Shown here in pieces: positions 31,130 to 42,079 of a DNA stretch of 64,000 nucleotides. The notes under the pieces are model-generated. The model was not told the origin of the DNA, searched no databases, and saw nothing but the letters and a program-made list of their open reading frames with translations. The translations under genes were made by a program, and so were the position numbers. The stretch comes from Schistocephalus solidus (taxonomy: Eukaryota; Platyhelminthes; Cestoda; Diphyllobothriidea; Diphyllobothriidae). The stretch lies in contig WEDG01000230.1 of NCBI GenBank assembly GCA_017591395.1, positions 124,001-188,000 on the forward strand, given 5' to 3'. Position 1 is the first letter of the stretch, and every line of letters begins with the position of its first letter.

Positions 31130-31760
31130 ATTTAACTTGGTAGCTTGCCTTGGGGCCTTCGTCGGGGTTGCAGTCGGAGCCTCATCTGGGAAGTGACGTC
31201 CAACCTTCGGCATCGCGGATCACCTTGGTTACCAGCACGTCCTTGTCGATCTCGCCTCCGGACGAGAACATAGTCCAGCAGCTGCCAGCGCTGCGACCGA
31301 GGGTGCATCCACGTGGCCTTCTCCCGCGTCCGAAGGCGGAAGAGACCACAGGACTCAGCACTCCTTGCCAAGCAGCGTGGTCAATCCCGATGCGGGCGTT
31401 GAAGTCACCAAGGACAATTAACATGTCCACCATCAACACAGTCACCAGGATGGCGGGCAGATCCTCGTATAATTTTTCCTTCGCCACATCAGAGCTCGTC
31501 ATTGGGAACCCGTAGGCACTGATGATGGTGGTGAATTTGTCTCCCCGAAGAAGCAAGCCGAGGCTCATCAGACGATCATTGATACCCTGCGGCGGATAGG
31601 GCAGACGTCCCATGATCTCGTTCCGGATTGCAAAGGCAACACAAGCGTCGCGTTGCCATGCCTTTGGCCGGCCGCTCCAGAAGAAGATGTAACCGGCACG
31701 CACCTCCTACAGCTAACCTCCTTCAGAGAATTGGGTCTCGCTGAGAGCAGCAATTTCCAC
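31130..31760 (-). pseudogene. LINE endonuclease (EEP fold), frameshifted
   Basis: The minus frame 31703-31182 reads [38 protein letters not shown] and [12 protein letters not shown] (31412-31388), the GDFN motif of exonuclease-endonuclease-phosphatase nucleases. A second frame continues with [26 protein letters not shown] (31325-31250). Near 31215-31186 the frame slips again and I cannot see the Asp-His pair expected at the end of the domain, so the catalytic site is probably incomplete. The enzyme nicks target DNA to prime reverse transcription. Confidence 0.85.
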
Positions 31761-31789
31761 CTTGTAGCACGCCAGTTACCGAGCGACTA

Positions 31790-32330
31790 GTGCCCTCCTC
31801 CGTTCCGTCCGGTCGCTCCTCGGATTGTCGTAAAAGGGCACGAATATGCCAGGCTGCTAGTGTGATCAAACTCACCCGAGCAGCCCGAAGGGTATGGCGT
31901 GGGGGATGGGGACGGAGATATTGTTGTTTGTTTAAGTTTTTCGACCATGTATTTCGCGATCTGCGAGCCGCTGTGGGCCGTAGAAGACTTGAGATTCAGT
32001 ATTTGTTTAGGGCACCGTTTCTAGCCCCTGCCTCCGCGAGGAGGCAAGCAGTGCTGTCCCTAAATAGGGCTGCTCGGACATTCCAGACGGCTGCTGAACT
32101 CCACTATGGGTTACGGTTTTGTTTAAGTGGGAGAGCGACCCGAGTTAGCCTGGGCCACCTATGGGGTTGCCGTCTCACTCACCGTATGACTTTTTGAGAA
32201 GGGGAAAGTTCGGGGGTCAGACGTACCGGGTGTGGAGGCACGTACAGCACTGGAGCGACCAAATGCTATCTGTGTGGCGCTACCCCTTATTTGTACTCCC
32301 CTACACACCACCGAGGACACAGAAAATAGT
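31790..32330 (-). other. LINE 5' region
   Basis: Non-coding on the sense strand as far as visible. Blocks aggctaactcgggtcgctct, cccactta and the gggctag.aac segment recur at 43370-43600 next to the second LINE copy. The 135-codon plus-strand frame across it is antisense to the element and has no domain. Confidence 0.6.
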
Positions 32331-32339
32331 TAATCAACA

Positions 32340-33390
32340 AAAGTATCTCTAAGGGGTCCTTAACAAGGAAGAAAAAATACCATGCGATGTTTGGAACTTT
32401 TGTTGAGTTAAGAAAATAAAGACAGAACTCCGGAATTTGATTATTTTACCCAAGCCATTACTGACCTCTGATGCACTTACAAAAATTAAGATATAGGCAA
32501 TTGAGGAGAGAAAATCTCTGATTTAAACTCGAACGCGTGTATGGTTGCCTTAACTAAATAGTAACTAGTGTTACCAATCATATATTAACCAAAACATACT
32601 TACAAAAACCTTTGCAAAACCTTTCGCGCAACGAGGATATAACTGGCCTAATAAAATGCATAGTTCTACTGGGCTGCTCATACGTAGTTGCGCAACGCTG
32701 CGTCCGTGCAAACTCAATCAGTGCAAAAATGGTAATACACGCTTTAACGCAAATGTAATTTTTCTCCAATCTTTTGCCTGTACAAAACTTGGACTTTATC
32801 TTAAAATGGCTTATTTTAAGTCTACAAGTTGTCAGCATCCAAAAGATTGAATTAGAGTTATGATTTGAAGGCAAATTAAGGTGGGAAGAGAAACAGCCTT
32901 AAGCAGAAATATTTACAGACTAGAATTCCAAGCATTCACTTTCCCAAACATCTACAGAAACAGGACCTGTGCGTTTCATTAGAACTTACCTAACGTGTGC
33001 CAAGCGAACTGAATTCGCCGAGTTAGTAATGATTAATGCAGACCAGCGCAGGTGATCTGCCTTAAACCTGTCCTTATTCAGTCAGTGACGGCTTTTTTGC
33101 TTTATTACTATTCATCCGTGTTCCTTGCTTACTGATCTAAGATCAAAGATACTGAGATATCTGCCAGAGGGTGGACGCACCGAAAGAAGAAACAACATTT
33201 CTGCACAAGAACACCTACCCGGTTTTAGAGGTTTCGAACTAAACACCCATGAAGCTTTATCATACATTTCCAGATTCCGTTAAAGATAAGTTATGTTGCC
33301 CACTAATCAGGACATGGAAATGAGAACATCCAATTTAAATAAGTAAGACGGCCCTGGGTCTAATTCCAGCAAGGGTAAATATTCCCAACT
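32340..33390. other. Unassigned AT-rich stretch
   Basis: No gene recognised. The minus frame 32578-32874 (98 codons) has no domain. Confidence 0.4.
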
Positions 33391-33600
33391 GCTTAACCTT
33401 ACCAATAGTCCTTACATTAACCTAAACCATAGCCAGTATCTTAACCTAACTGTACCATAAACCCGAACCCTGCACATAATACTAACTTACTTTAGCCCTA
33501 CCCTTAACCCTAACCCTAAATCTAACACTAAACCGTACCCTGTTTGCCCTGGAATTTGGTGCAAAGACACTGGTCGTGAGGCGGTTCCTTCCTGTTCTCC
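33390..33600 (+). repeat. Dispersed repeat with telomere-like tract, copy 2
   Basis: Words acccttaaccctaaccctaa (33499-33518 region) lie within a diverged tract, followed by gccctggaatttggtgcaaa, gcggttccttcctgttctcc. Same order as at 19200-19510. Confidence 0.7.
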
Positions 33601-34879
33601 TTACTCAAATGTCTTAAAGAATAAATGAATCATAAATAACTGCAGTATTTTAATTATAACTTGTCAGTTGTCATTAAAAAGCCAATCAGACTATCATTGT
33701 CATAATACAGTATAATGTTTTTGCTTGAAAAACGTATAACTTACATGCTTGCTGGCATCTCGAACAAAACTTTTCTTGGAATAAGCAGAGGGTAGCTCGG
33801 TACGCCATTTGCATTTCTATTCTATTTTGGGCATTGACAGCTTTGCCAACGGTGAGCCCCACAAGCTTCCTGAAACGTCAGCAGTGGCAGTGGGCCTTCA
33901 TTTGCGCGCATTTAACTGTCGGAGAAGAGGCCGAGAGCTAGAAAAACTGGCTGTGCAATTTAATACACATCCTGTTCGTGAATCCACCAGAATTTACGGT
34001 CTTAAGCATTGATGAGTCATGAAAGTGTACCTCGCATAGCAGGTGGTGAGTCAGAGGACTTGAGAGTTCTTGAACCCTACCACCAAAATTCATTTACAAA
34101 ATGAATGCCAAGCACGTACAACAATTACGATCTCAATACAATCCCTGGATCATGAATTGTCACGTCGGGTATGTACTTGGAAAGTTTTGCTGCTGACCGA
34201 CTGATACAGAGGCATGGATATGACTAAGTTAACCTTGCTTTTTTACAGTCCTTGCATGGAGCCGGAGATAGGTTTTCCTCGAAGGCCCTATAATTCATTC
34301 TCTGGGGCTAAAATGCACACGATCACTTTCTTATCTCTGGTTTATCATCTCGATGTCTGCCTACTGACCCAATTGCTGGATAAAAACGTGAGTGCGAAAA
34401 ATCGGTCGAATTGTGGAGCTGCCCGTAATGTGTCCTAAAGGCAGGATAGACTGCAGCACTTCCCTTTCATGCAGCCGAATAGGCTGGATCCTAGCTGACC
34501 TGGGAAGGTCCGGCAGAGCAAAGAGATGAGCCTTGCTGATCGATCAAATTTTCGTCATTCTGCCAGTGCTGGCTCATAAACCAGAAATGTATCATCCAGA
34601 CCCTATCACGGTTGCTAATATTTCGCCAAAAATGCTTATGTCATAGTGAAAGAGACTGGAAGGATATGTTTAAAACACAGCCGTGGAGTAGGTGCACCAA
34701 TTAAAAAGTCAGACACTTTTCAGAACTGTGTTACCCACCGCTGATTTGTGTAACAAGGCCATAAGGTTGATTAATATTAAACATTAGGTAGGGTTGTCTG
34801 GTATCACCACCTAAGAAGGAGAGGGGAAAGGAAACTACCTTACCAATTTAAAATAGTTTGACTTGCGATAAATTTCAGG
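33601..34879. other. Mostly unassigned; possible decayed SINE
   Basis: Around 34575-34605 the plus strand reads ctggctcataaaccagaaat and catccag, resembling the GGCT-AATA-AGCC-A-GAAA and CCAG part of the SINE hammerhead at 18051-18095, with the CTGATGA core lost. The remainder has no recognisable feature. Confidence 0.35.
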
Positions 34880-35110
34880 AAGGTTAAATGTTCCCTTATC
34901 TCCCTCCTAACATGAACCCTAACATAAAACTAAAATGTAGCCGTAATCTTCCTCTCTATCCTAAAATTAAACTTCAAACCACGAAGCCAAACCTTAAACT
35001 TAATGTTTAACCTCATTTTCCCAGAACTTGGGCGCAAAGCCACATGGATTGTGGACTGCTTCCTGTTACCCTGTCCTGTTTGGGCGGTCGTAACTGACCA
35101 CCCTACCAAA
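34880..35110 (+). repeat. Dispersed repeat with telomere-like tract, copy 3
   Basis: Strongly decayed tract (aaccctaac, ccttaaactta) followed by gggcgcaaagccacatggat, tgtggactgcttcctgtt and ctgtcctgtttgggcgg, the same flank as copies 1 and 2. Confidence 0.65.
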
Positions 35111-35950
35111 ATTATTCCCTTTTTTTTTGCAAACAGTTGTGTGGCATTTTATGAGTATCCCTCCTTGGTAGAGCGTGGTCAATGTATGAATGCATGAACG
35201 TAGCGGTGGACCACATTTCGCGCAGTTCTGGCATAGAGATCCAATGAAGACACTATGTTGAGCCTATAAACTGTTACTTAACGTAGTCAAGTTTCTCCTA
35301 CCAGGGATACTTCAGCCTAGTAAAATTTAGTCCAGAAAGGAAGCTGGAACTTTTCTGATAGAAGGCCGTTACTTGGGGTTCATTTGTGCGATCTAGAATT
35401 GCAACACTTGAGTTGCTTATATGAGTTTTTACACGCAAAACTTCTGCCATGGAAGTCAGTTTGGGGTTAGTTCCATGTAGTCTCAAAATGGAATAAAACT
35501 AGGGTTTGAATGGAAGTGTTAAATAAATGTTTTAGGAAACGTTTAGCTTGCTAGTTGTCCACATCCAACCAGGCTGCAGAGTCGTGCTACTATATCTCAA
35601 TAAAACCTATGCAGCACAGATCCGTAGTTCAACTGTATCATATTGATCTTCAGTCTCTCTGAAATTTAATAGACTGGTTTATCCTATAGGAATCACGTCA
35701 CGTGCATCGGATCTAGCCAAGCCACCACGACTAGGAAGTTCCTAAATGACATTCCTCGCCGACTTGTTCTTCTCAGCTATTGCCTTAGCATTCGGTATGA
35801 GAAAGTTCATATGTTCGCATTCTTTCAAATACTGTAACTTCGCACTGTGGCTATGGGAACCGCTTGATAAGGCGGATAATTTCCAGTCTTCCTTGTCTTT
35901 TTTCGGTCATGGTATTCTGCCTTGCCGATGTGCAGCTGCTGGTGGGGTTT
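35111..35950. other. Unassigned stretch
   Basis: Only short frames; nothing recognised. Confidence 0.4.
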
Positions 35951-35954
35951 GAGA

Positions 35955-36353
35955 GTGGCTTTGAAGGTTGCCAACTGACGGGATAACTCGGACCACGTGG
36001 TCAGCCCAATGTGTGTTTTGTGTGTAATGGCTGACTGGCGGACTGAGAGTCAGGTTGCAATGGCTCCTTCTTAATGTGGCCTTTATTGCACTCCCACTCC
36101 ATGAGATCCAAGTCAAGTGTGGTGGTACACCACGGGGCGGCTCCGGCCGCGCCAGCCACCTGCACCCTCTCCCATCTCCGGTTTCTTGACTCTGTCTTGA
36201 CACCGAGCTCAGGTGGGGGAGGAGGAGAGAGTGTGGTAGCTGCAGCGCAAGGCTACTATCACTTAAAACTAATTCACGCGCAAGTCACCGTCCCTGCACC
36301 ACCTGGTGTGGAGCATACGGTGGATCTCGTCGAAATCGACGGTCGAACTGCCA
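35955..36353 (+). repeat. Dispersed repeat C copy
   Basis: Well-preserved copy: gaaggttgccaactgacggg, gggcggctccggccgcgcca, tcttgactctgtcttgacac, gtgtggagcatacggtgg, ending gtcgaactgcc, then a short (GTA)n run to 36380. Plus orientation. Resembles 39500-39890 closely. Confidence 0.82.
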
Positions 36354-36419
36354 CAGTAGTAGTAGTTGTAGTAGTAGTAAATAGCTACATACCTCTCATC
36401 AAGACTACAACGTGAGCCT

Positions 36420-38575
36420 TTGTATTAGGTGATCTCTTCGATCAAGCATGAAAGATAAGGTGTCTGTGCTGCGGAGGAAATATCGCCTCAGTCACAATGT
36501 CTTGCTACAGTTATGATCCGAAGCGTTTGTCCTAATGGACCAGTAATCGTTGTGACTAAGTCGATTGCCACTGTGTCATGGAGTTCGTTTGGCACCGAGA
36601 GAAGTCTACTATCATGGAAATTCTTAAAAACAGCAAGAATGGGCAAAAACGCAACATCTACGTACCCCTCAAACAGACCCACCGACTGCAAAACGCTTGC
36701 AGATAGATATAAATACTATATGAATAGAAAATGCTTTTTACAAAATTAGGTTTCAACGCTCTCTCCATCTGACGGTCACATGGCGTCCTAAGTTTACGAA
36801 ATTTGAACTTACGTGACAAAATTGGTATGATGGCTTTTCCTGTGGGGAGTAGAGTCGACCTCAAGAGATTGAAGTCTGCTGTCCATCGTACTGATAAGGC
36901 CTTTCTGATTTGTAATTCCCTTATTTTGCCAAGCTTTGCAATATGTAAGACCTTTTTTAGCAGGTAGGGACGTGTTTACTTGAACGCCAAATGCATTTCT
37001 TTATCGTTTGAGATTCATTCTTAAACTCATCATCAGAAACAGAAACGGACACAAGGTTTGCGCTCGTTCTGGGATGCATTTGCTAAGTAAGAATACAAAA
37101 AGAATGTGTTGCTCCGCACCTATCGCAGATATTCCTAATAGGTGCGGTAGTTTACTGTTCGCTCACATCCGGGTCCTTTATAGAGACTTCACCCCAACGG
37201 CTGTGTTTGTTGTCGTAGTCCACGACAATTTTTACCATTAGGGTCACTGAAAGAAGCATTCAGCCTAGAGCTCCACAAGCAAATACTGTGAGCTAATTGG
37301 GAGAGGATGAGTTCCCTGCGATTATTTACTAACTCCGATCTGTATGGCCGTAACCGTAACTCACGTGGATTTCGGTCTTTTTAAAATTGGAGGTTGGCCG
37401 GTCAGCCCTCACATAAGCCTTGCTGTCCTTCCCATAATCGATCATATTCGACCTTCCCTCCCTCTCATTTCTCATAGCCCACCATTAAAAATTTTGTGAT
37501 CGCGAAAAGCCAGAAGCTGTACCTTGGCACTATCCGCTTAGTATAATCTGCTGGTTTGTCCATCTACCCTGCAGAGTTCATCCAGTGGTTTTAGTTGATG
37601 CAGATATCGTGGAAATAACTTCGCGATTTGGTCTTATTTTGGATCTTTGAAACTTTTTTTGGGTGAAAAATTGGATTTCTTATAGGAATATAAGTTTCCT
37701 TAAGGGTATTAGAACCCTTTACACTTTAAGATAGGGTTAACAGCTTAAGAACTCAAAATCGAAGACTTTCACAAAAATAACTCTACTGCAGTTCCGCTGA
37801 ATGTTCCGTGAAGTACATAGTTTTCAAGGTAGCTTCACAAGCAGACTGGTTTGGTAATTCTGTTCGTCATCTATCATTTTGAGTGTCCGCCATACGTTGT
37901 TCGCAATGCTTTATTCCTCCACCAATCGACATCACTCACTTCACTCAGCGTGACCTCAGCATCTGCCATCTACACAGGCTTCTCGTGATTGTTCCATCTT
38001 ATGCGTCAGCACGCCGCGAGATTTCCTGCTTGCAGCTGACTCGTCCCTTCAGCAGCCACCATGTTGTGCCTGGTTGATCTTGACCTAACTCTTCCAGCCA
38101 TTTGTAGATCTCAGCATTTGGACTTATGGCGATCTTCACCCCTTTTTCTTAGATGCAACACATTCGGAGCCCGTCTATACATACGTTGCGCCCGTAACTG
38201 ACAATCGTGAAAGCAAGTTCTTTTAGTGACAGGGGACGGGTTTCGAAAGGCCGGAGAAGCGCAAGTGCCCTTGTGTGCACGCGTCTTGTAAACTCACCAG
38301 TCACCGTTCGAACAGAAGGCACACTGAACGAACTCGTTTACAATGCGTGTTTACTACAGGAGCATCTATCGTAGTATCCACTCCACCACACTTTTGGACC
38401 TGATGTCTCGACAGAACCAAGAGCAGGCGAGGCAGAAATGAGTGAAGTGACTTTCACGGATAGACAGCCGTCTACGCGTGCCACACACGTCAGGTCCGCG
38501 CAAAATGTGCAAGTTATTTATAGAAACCTCAAAGAAGTGGCTCAGATCCCAACTGACTGGGATTGCCATATAGAC
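36420..38575. other. Mostly unassigned
   Basis: Around 37010-37036 the minus strand reads CTGATGA, TGAG and CTCA in the order of the PLE A 3'-end motif, but GAAA is missing. No genes recognised; the largest frames have no domain. Confidence 0.35.
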
Positions 38576-38579
38576 AAAG

Positions 38580-38830
38580 GTAAGAAGGCGTCATTTTAGT
38601 CTGACACTCAGTCCATCAGATGACCACATGACCCCAAAACACATTGGGTTGACTGGGATGTCTGAGTTAACTTCTCAGCTGGCAATTTTCCAAGCCATGT
38701 CATTTAGCTCGTTCGGATATATTAAAGGCATTAGATTGTTTATAGTGAGGCCTATGTGTCCAACTCATTGTCTGTTCCCTCCCTCAGATGACAGCCCACT
38801 TGCCGGGCACGTCAATCAACAGATAGGGAG
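38580..38830 (-). repeat. Dispersed repeat C, diverged copy
   Basis: Retains ctgacactcagtccatcaga, acacattgggttgactggga, gtctgagttaac, gctggcaattttccaagcca and tagattgtttatagtgag. Confidence 0.55.
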
Positions 38831-39369
38831 GAGTTAGATGAAAGGGCTAGACAGCTCGTCTACGCGTGACCCACAATAACTGACCTCAACAAAACACGCC
38901 AGGTTTCCCAGCAAAACATTAGCTGATGACTGATAAGTCATATGCACATGAGTGCATGAGAGGAGACAAAATAATAAGCTTCCAAATTCTGTGCTGGTGG
39001 ATGGTGCTTATTGACGGGTTCGTGTGAAGTGTGTGGGTTGTTGATGTTATACGTGGTGAATTGGTTTGAGTTGTGGTCTTTTACCGCACGCTTCCGGGAG
39101 TGCACATATGGCCATGTAGGCTCATGTGGCGGCTGCTTCTGTATTGATATGGTGGTCAGTTTAGACAAACGTAGCGGGTGTCTGTTGGTAATCTTAGCAC
39201 TGTTTCACTTGTCTCTGAGCGATGGATGCGCAAATGTGTGTGTGTCTGTTGTGTTCCCCTGAGTACGTAAATCCTGGTGTGTGCGTTATGGGGGCCAGGT
39301 CGTGCTAGGGCACACGAAGACGAGTACGCCGACCCGTCAGCCCAATGTGCCCACTCTCACATCAGTCAA

Positions 39370-39890
39370 CCGACGGGCTCGGATGGTGGTCTAATTGTGG
39401 GGGGTGGGGGAGAGAGTGAGGTCAACAGCGCAGCGAATTTTCCTCCCTATAAACAATCGGACGTGCTTGATACTATCCCGGTGCGCTAAAAGCCTTGGCT
39501 TTAAGGTTACCAACTGACGGGAAAAATTGGCCCACGTTGTTCGCCCAATGTGTGTTTTGTGTGGAGTGGCTGACTGGCGGACTGAGAGTCAGGCTGCAAT
39601 GGCTCCTTCTTAATGTGGCATTTATTGGACTCCCACTCCGTGGGATCCGAGCCAGGTGTGATGGTACGCCCAGGGGCAGCTCCGGCCGCGCCAGCCACCG
39701 GCGCCGTCTCCCATCTCCGGTCTTTTTGACTCTGTCTTGACACTAAGCTCAGGTGGGGAGGAGGAGAGAGTGCGGTAGCTGCAGCGCAAGGTTACTGTCA
39801 CTTTAAACTAAATCACGTGCAAGTCACCGTCCCTGCACCACCCTTCCATTGAGCATACGGTGGACCTCGTCGAAATTGACGATCGAACTG
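39370..39890 (+). repeat. Dispersed repeat C, long copy
   Basis: The longest plus-oriented copy, beginning gggctcggatggtggtctaa and ending gacgatcgaactgt. It pairs with the minus copy at 27485-28000 over its whole length. It is followed, like that copy, by LINE 3'-end sequence. Confidence 0.82.
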
Positions 39891-39899
39891 TTGGGGTCG

Positions 39900-40265
39900 G
39901 GGGTGTGTTGTGTGATGTGCGTATAAGTTGACAAAATGGTTATGATAGGTTGGTAGCTGCTAGTTCGGTTGTGGTAGCGATGCCACTAATGTTCATCGCA
40001 CCGGTTGAGAGAGTTTTTAATGTTGGAGATTGGAGAGTTGTCGGATATGTAGTATGTTCTTGGCGTATCAATATTCCGGTGAGTTACGCTCTCGTGGATG
40101 CTCAGGTGGTCCTACAGGCTCATGCCATGAGAGAATGTGCATGGGCAGTTTGGGAAACTAAGTCGGATGCGATGATTTTATGTCGGGGTTGCAGCACTTT
40201 TTCCCCGATTTCAGTGCAAAGGATTCGAAACTGACTACCCAGGCCAATGCGTGATGTGAAGTTGC
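39900..40265 (-). mobile_element. LINE 3'-end fragment
   Basis: The region caggctcatgccatgag to gcgatcgcggtaaggacag follows the 3' tail of the LINE at 28560-28735 (caccaatgcg/ccgatgtgtg, gaggtgaatgtgcgatcgca), that is, the zinc-finger-like tail seen from the antisense side. No other LINE domain is present. Confidence 0.6.
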
Positions 40266-40429
40266 GATCGCGGTAAGGACAGACTCGGATCGAACCGACA
40301 TTGTATCCCTGCGACCTACGGACTGACGAAAGTGGCTGTTTCAGAATCTTACAGCCCTCACTGCGGATTCAGAGACCACACTCAGTGTTTGAAACAGATT
40401 CTTAGAGAAACGTAAAGGGTTAAGTCTCC

Positions 40430-41640
40430 TTTACAACGACGTTATGGTACCTTTTGATATCACGTCTCTTTTTACTTCCATTCCCCAGGCTCCAACAGTC
40501 AAAACCACCGAATAAATTTCTAAAATAAAATACTAGGAAATGGAATATTGCCTCGGACCCGCTTAAATCATCCAACCTCTGACACTGTCACAAGAAAGTA
40601 TTCTATGGTTTGCCTGACGAATCGACGAACTGGTGAAAAGCATGCCAAGGGGTTCACCAAGCTCGGAACTCATAGCTGAGGTGGTCCTGCAATTGTTAGA
40701 ATCACTCGTCTTCCGACACCAAAGGCTGAAATTTTGGGCCCAGTATTTGGGTGAAACCTTCTTCATCCTTGAACGGGATCGGATGCTGGCCTTTAACGAA
40801 CGCGTCAGCGGCGTCTTCTCGGATATCCAAATTACAAGGGAGGATAAAGAAAATGACCAGCTAGCCTTCCTTGATGTCCTCGTCAGCCATAAAGATTGTA
40901 GTGGCCTAAAATTTAAAGTATTCAGGAAAGCGAGAAATAAAACGCAAGTACTGAGATTAAACAGTGACCACGCAATAAGCCATAAACGCAGTTGCGTACG
41001 GACGCTATATCGGTGTATTTCGCCTAACTGCAGTGAGCCAGAAGCCAAGGTTAACAAATTGCAGTACTTTCGATGGGTGCTAAGAGCAAACAACTTACCC
41101 ACACAACTTTGTCAAAAGTTACATGAGCAACCAAGGCGAGAGACCGAACCGCGCCATCACCAAATTTTGGCGAGTACTATCGTGCGTGAAAAAAAATATC
41201 GGAAGCCCTTAACCGCTTTCGCACACCACTCGGAATTGCATTTGTACACCGACCAGAAACAAGTACCAGGTGCCAAGTAATGAGGCCGAATGCCTCGCTG
41301 CCACAACAGGAAAGGTCTGGAGTCCTTTACAGAACCTGGTGCAGTTGCGGAAAAAGCAACTACGTTCAGAGAAACTGAAAGTCTACTCCGCATGCTCATG
41401 ACCGAACATGCGGCAGTAACGAGGAGGAAGGACACTCGCATTCAGGTCGTGGTGCATGCGTCGGAACCCGGCAACACATTTAAGTGTGACGAGGCTGAAA
41501 TTATCGAAAGGGCTGACAAGTGCATGTGCTGTAAAGTATTTAAGTCGCGTTTTTTGGCCCAAAGTGGATTAATAAGGGCAATGGTTCCGCGCTTGCATAT
41601 TCCGTACTGAGACTTTGCCTAGACAGAGGACGCGGACGGT
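40430..41640 (+). pseudogene. PLE family C: reverse transcriptase and GIY-YIG endonuclease, frameshifted
   Basis: RT motif A region reads VMVPFDITSLFTSIPQ (40441-40488), followed by stops. The frame 40633-41280 reads MPRGSPSSELIAEVVLQLLE (motif B region), QYLGETFFI at the catalytic position, DIQITREDKENDQLAFLDVLV and a Cys-containing thumb-like part. In PLE RTs the catalytic box is YVDD; here YLGE (40744-40755) has lost both aspartates. A new frame from 41290 gives the endonuclease region with degenerate core, MLMTEHAAVTRR and HASEPGNTFKCDEAEII. A second copy of the endonuclease lies at 55190. Inactive remnant of an element that joins RT and GIY-YIG activities. Confidence 0.88.
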
Positions 41641-41876
41641 CAAAGGTTCCAGTGATAGCGAGCCACATTGCCGAACCATTATCACGCCAAAAATTGAAAA
41701 CGATGACTAAATTTCGACAAGTAACAGCTCGAACATGAATCAACGAGCATGCATCATGTCACATACGAGTACCAGCGATGAATCCGGGATCTGACAATTG
41801 GATCAGGCACGTGGCTGCATGACAGCTACGTCCCATAAATACGGCACCCCTGGCGCCCTTATCATATTTATGTGTG

Positions 41877-41878
<2 letters not shown>
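41641..41878. other. PLE C downstream region and flank
   Basis: No domain; probably 3' untranslated sequence of the PLE, but no second copy is available for comparison. Confidence 0.3.

Positions 41879-41955
<77 letters not shown>
41879..41955. repeat. (TC)n microsatellite
   Basis: Pure TC run of 77 bp that ends inside the hammerhead-like core of repeat D copy 2, where the first two bases of CTGATGA are part of the run. Confidence 0.95.
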
Positions 41956-41958
<3 letters not shown>

Positions 41959-41990
41959 GATGGGTTCGAATGAGAATCTGAAAAGTCAGG
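41954..41990 (+). ncRNA. Hammerhead-like core, repeat D copy 2
   Basis: Plus strand: CTGATGA (41954-41960), stem II GGGTTC (41962-41967) opposite GAATCT (six pairs, two of them wobbles), GAAA (41980-41983), A, GTC (41985-41987), AGG. Both core elements are canonical. Helix III is minimal and one of its two pairs is lost (GAAAA for GAAAC). Stem I is poor because the upstream side is the TC run. Probably a decayed ribozyme. Confidence 0.5.
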
Positions 41991-42060
41991 CCAATAAAAG
42001 CCATATTCCAGCGATCGCATCTTCTTCCGTTCAACTACTTTCCTAGAATTCACCTGTTCA
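41954..42060 (+). repeat. Dispersed repeat D, copy 2
   Basis: Matches 15938-16123 (opposite strand) through cagcgatcgcatcttcttc and caactactttccta. Confidence 0.7.
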
Positions 42061-42079
42061 TAAATTGTGGAACCTTCTG

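Larger units (their letters stand above)
28380..32330 (-). mobile_element. LINE (non-LTR retrotransposon), nearly full length, frameshifted
   Basis: About 3.9 kb on the minus strand. In order: a 5' region (32330-31790), an apurinic-type (EEP) endonuclease (31760-31130), reverse transcriptase (30600-29240) and a tail with zinc-finger-like segments (29292-28545). At least five frame changes break it. The 5' limit is set by similarity with the second copy, which matches out to about 43790; the 3' limit by similarity with the fragment at 39900-40265. The domain order is that of single-ORF or last-ORF LINEs of the RTE/CR1 type; I cannot assign the clade. Confidence 0.88.

Noticed and set aside
31790..32197. 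135-codon plus-strand frame
   Set aside because: Antisense to the LINE 5' region and without a domain.
38923..38945. CTGATGA on the plus strand
   Set aside because: A GACT/AGTC hairpin follows, but there is no GAAA or cleavage triplet.
41759..42053. Ser-Leu and Glu-Arg repeat frames
   Set aside because: Artefact of the (TC)n tract; the same applies at 49640-49976.
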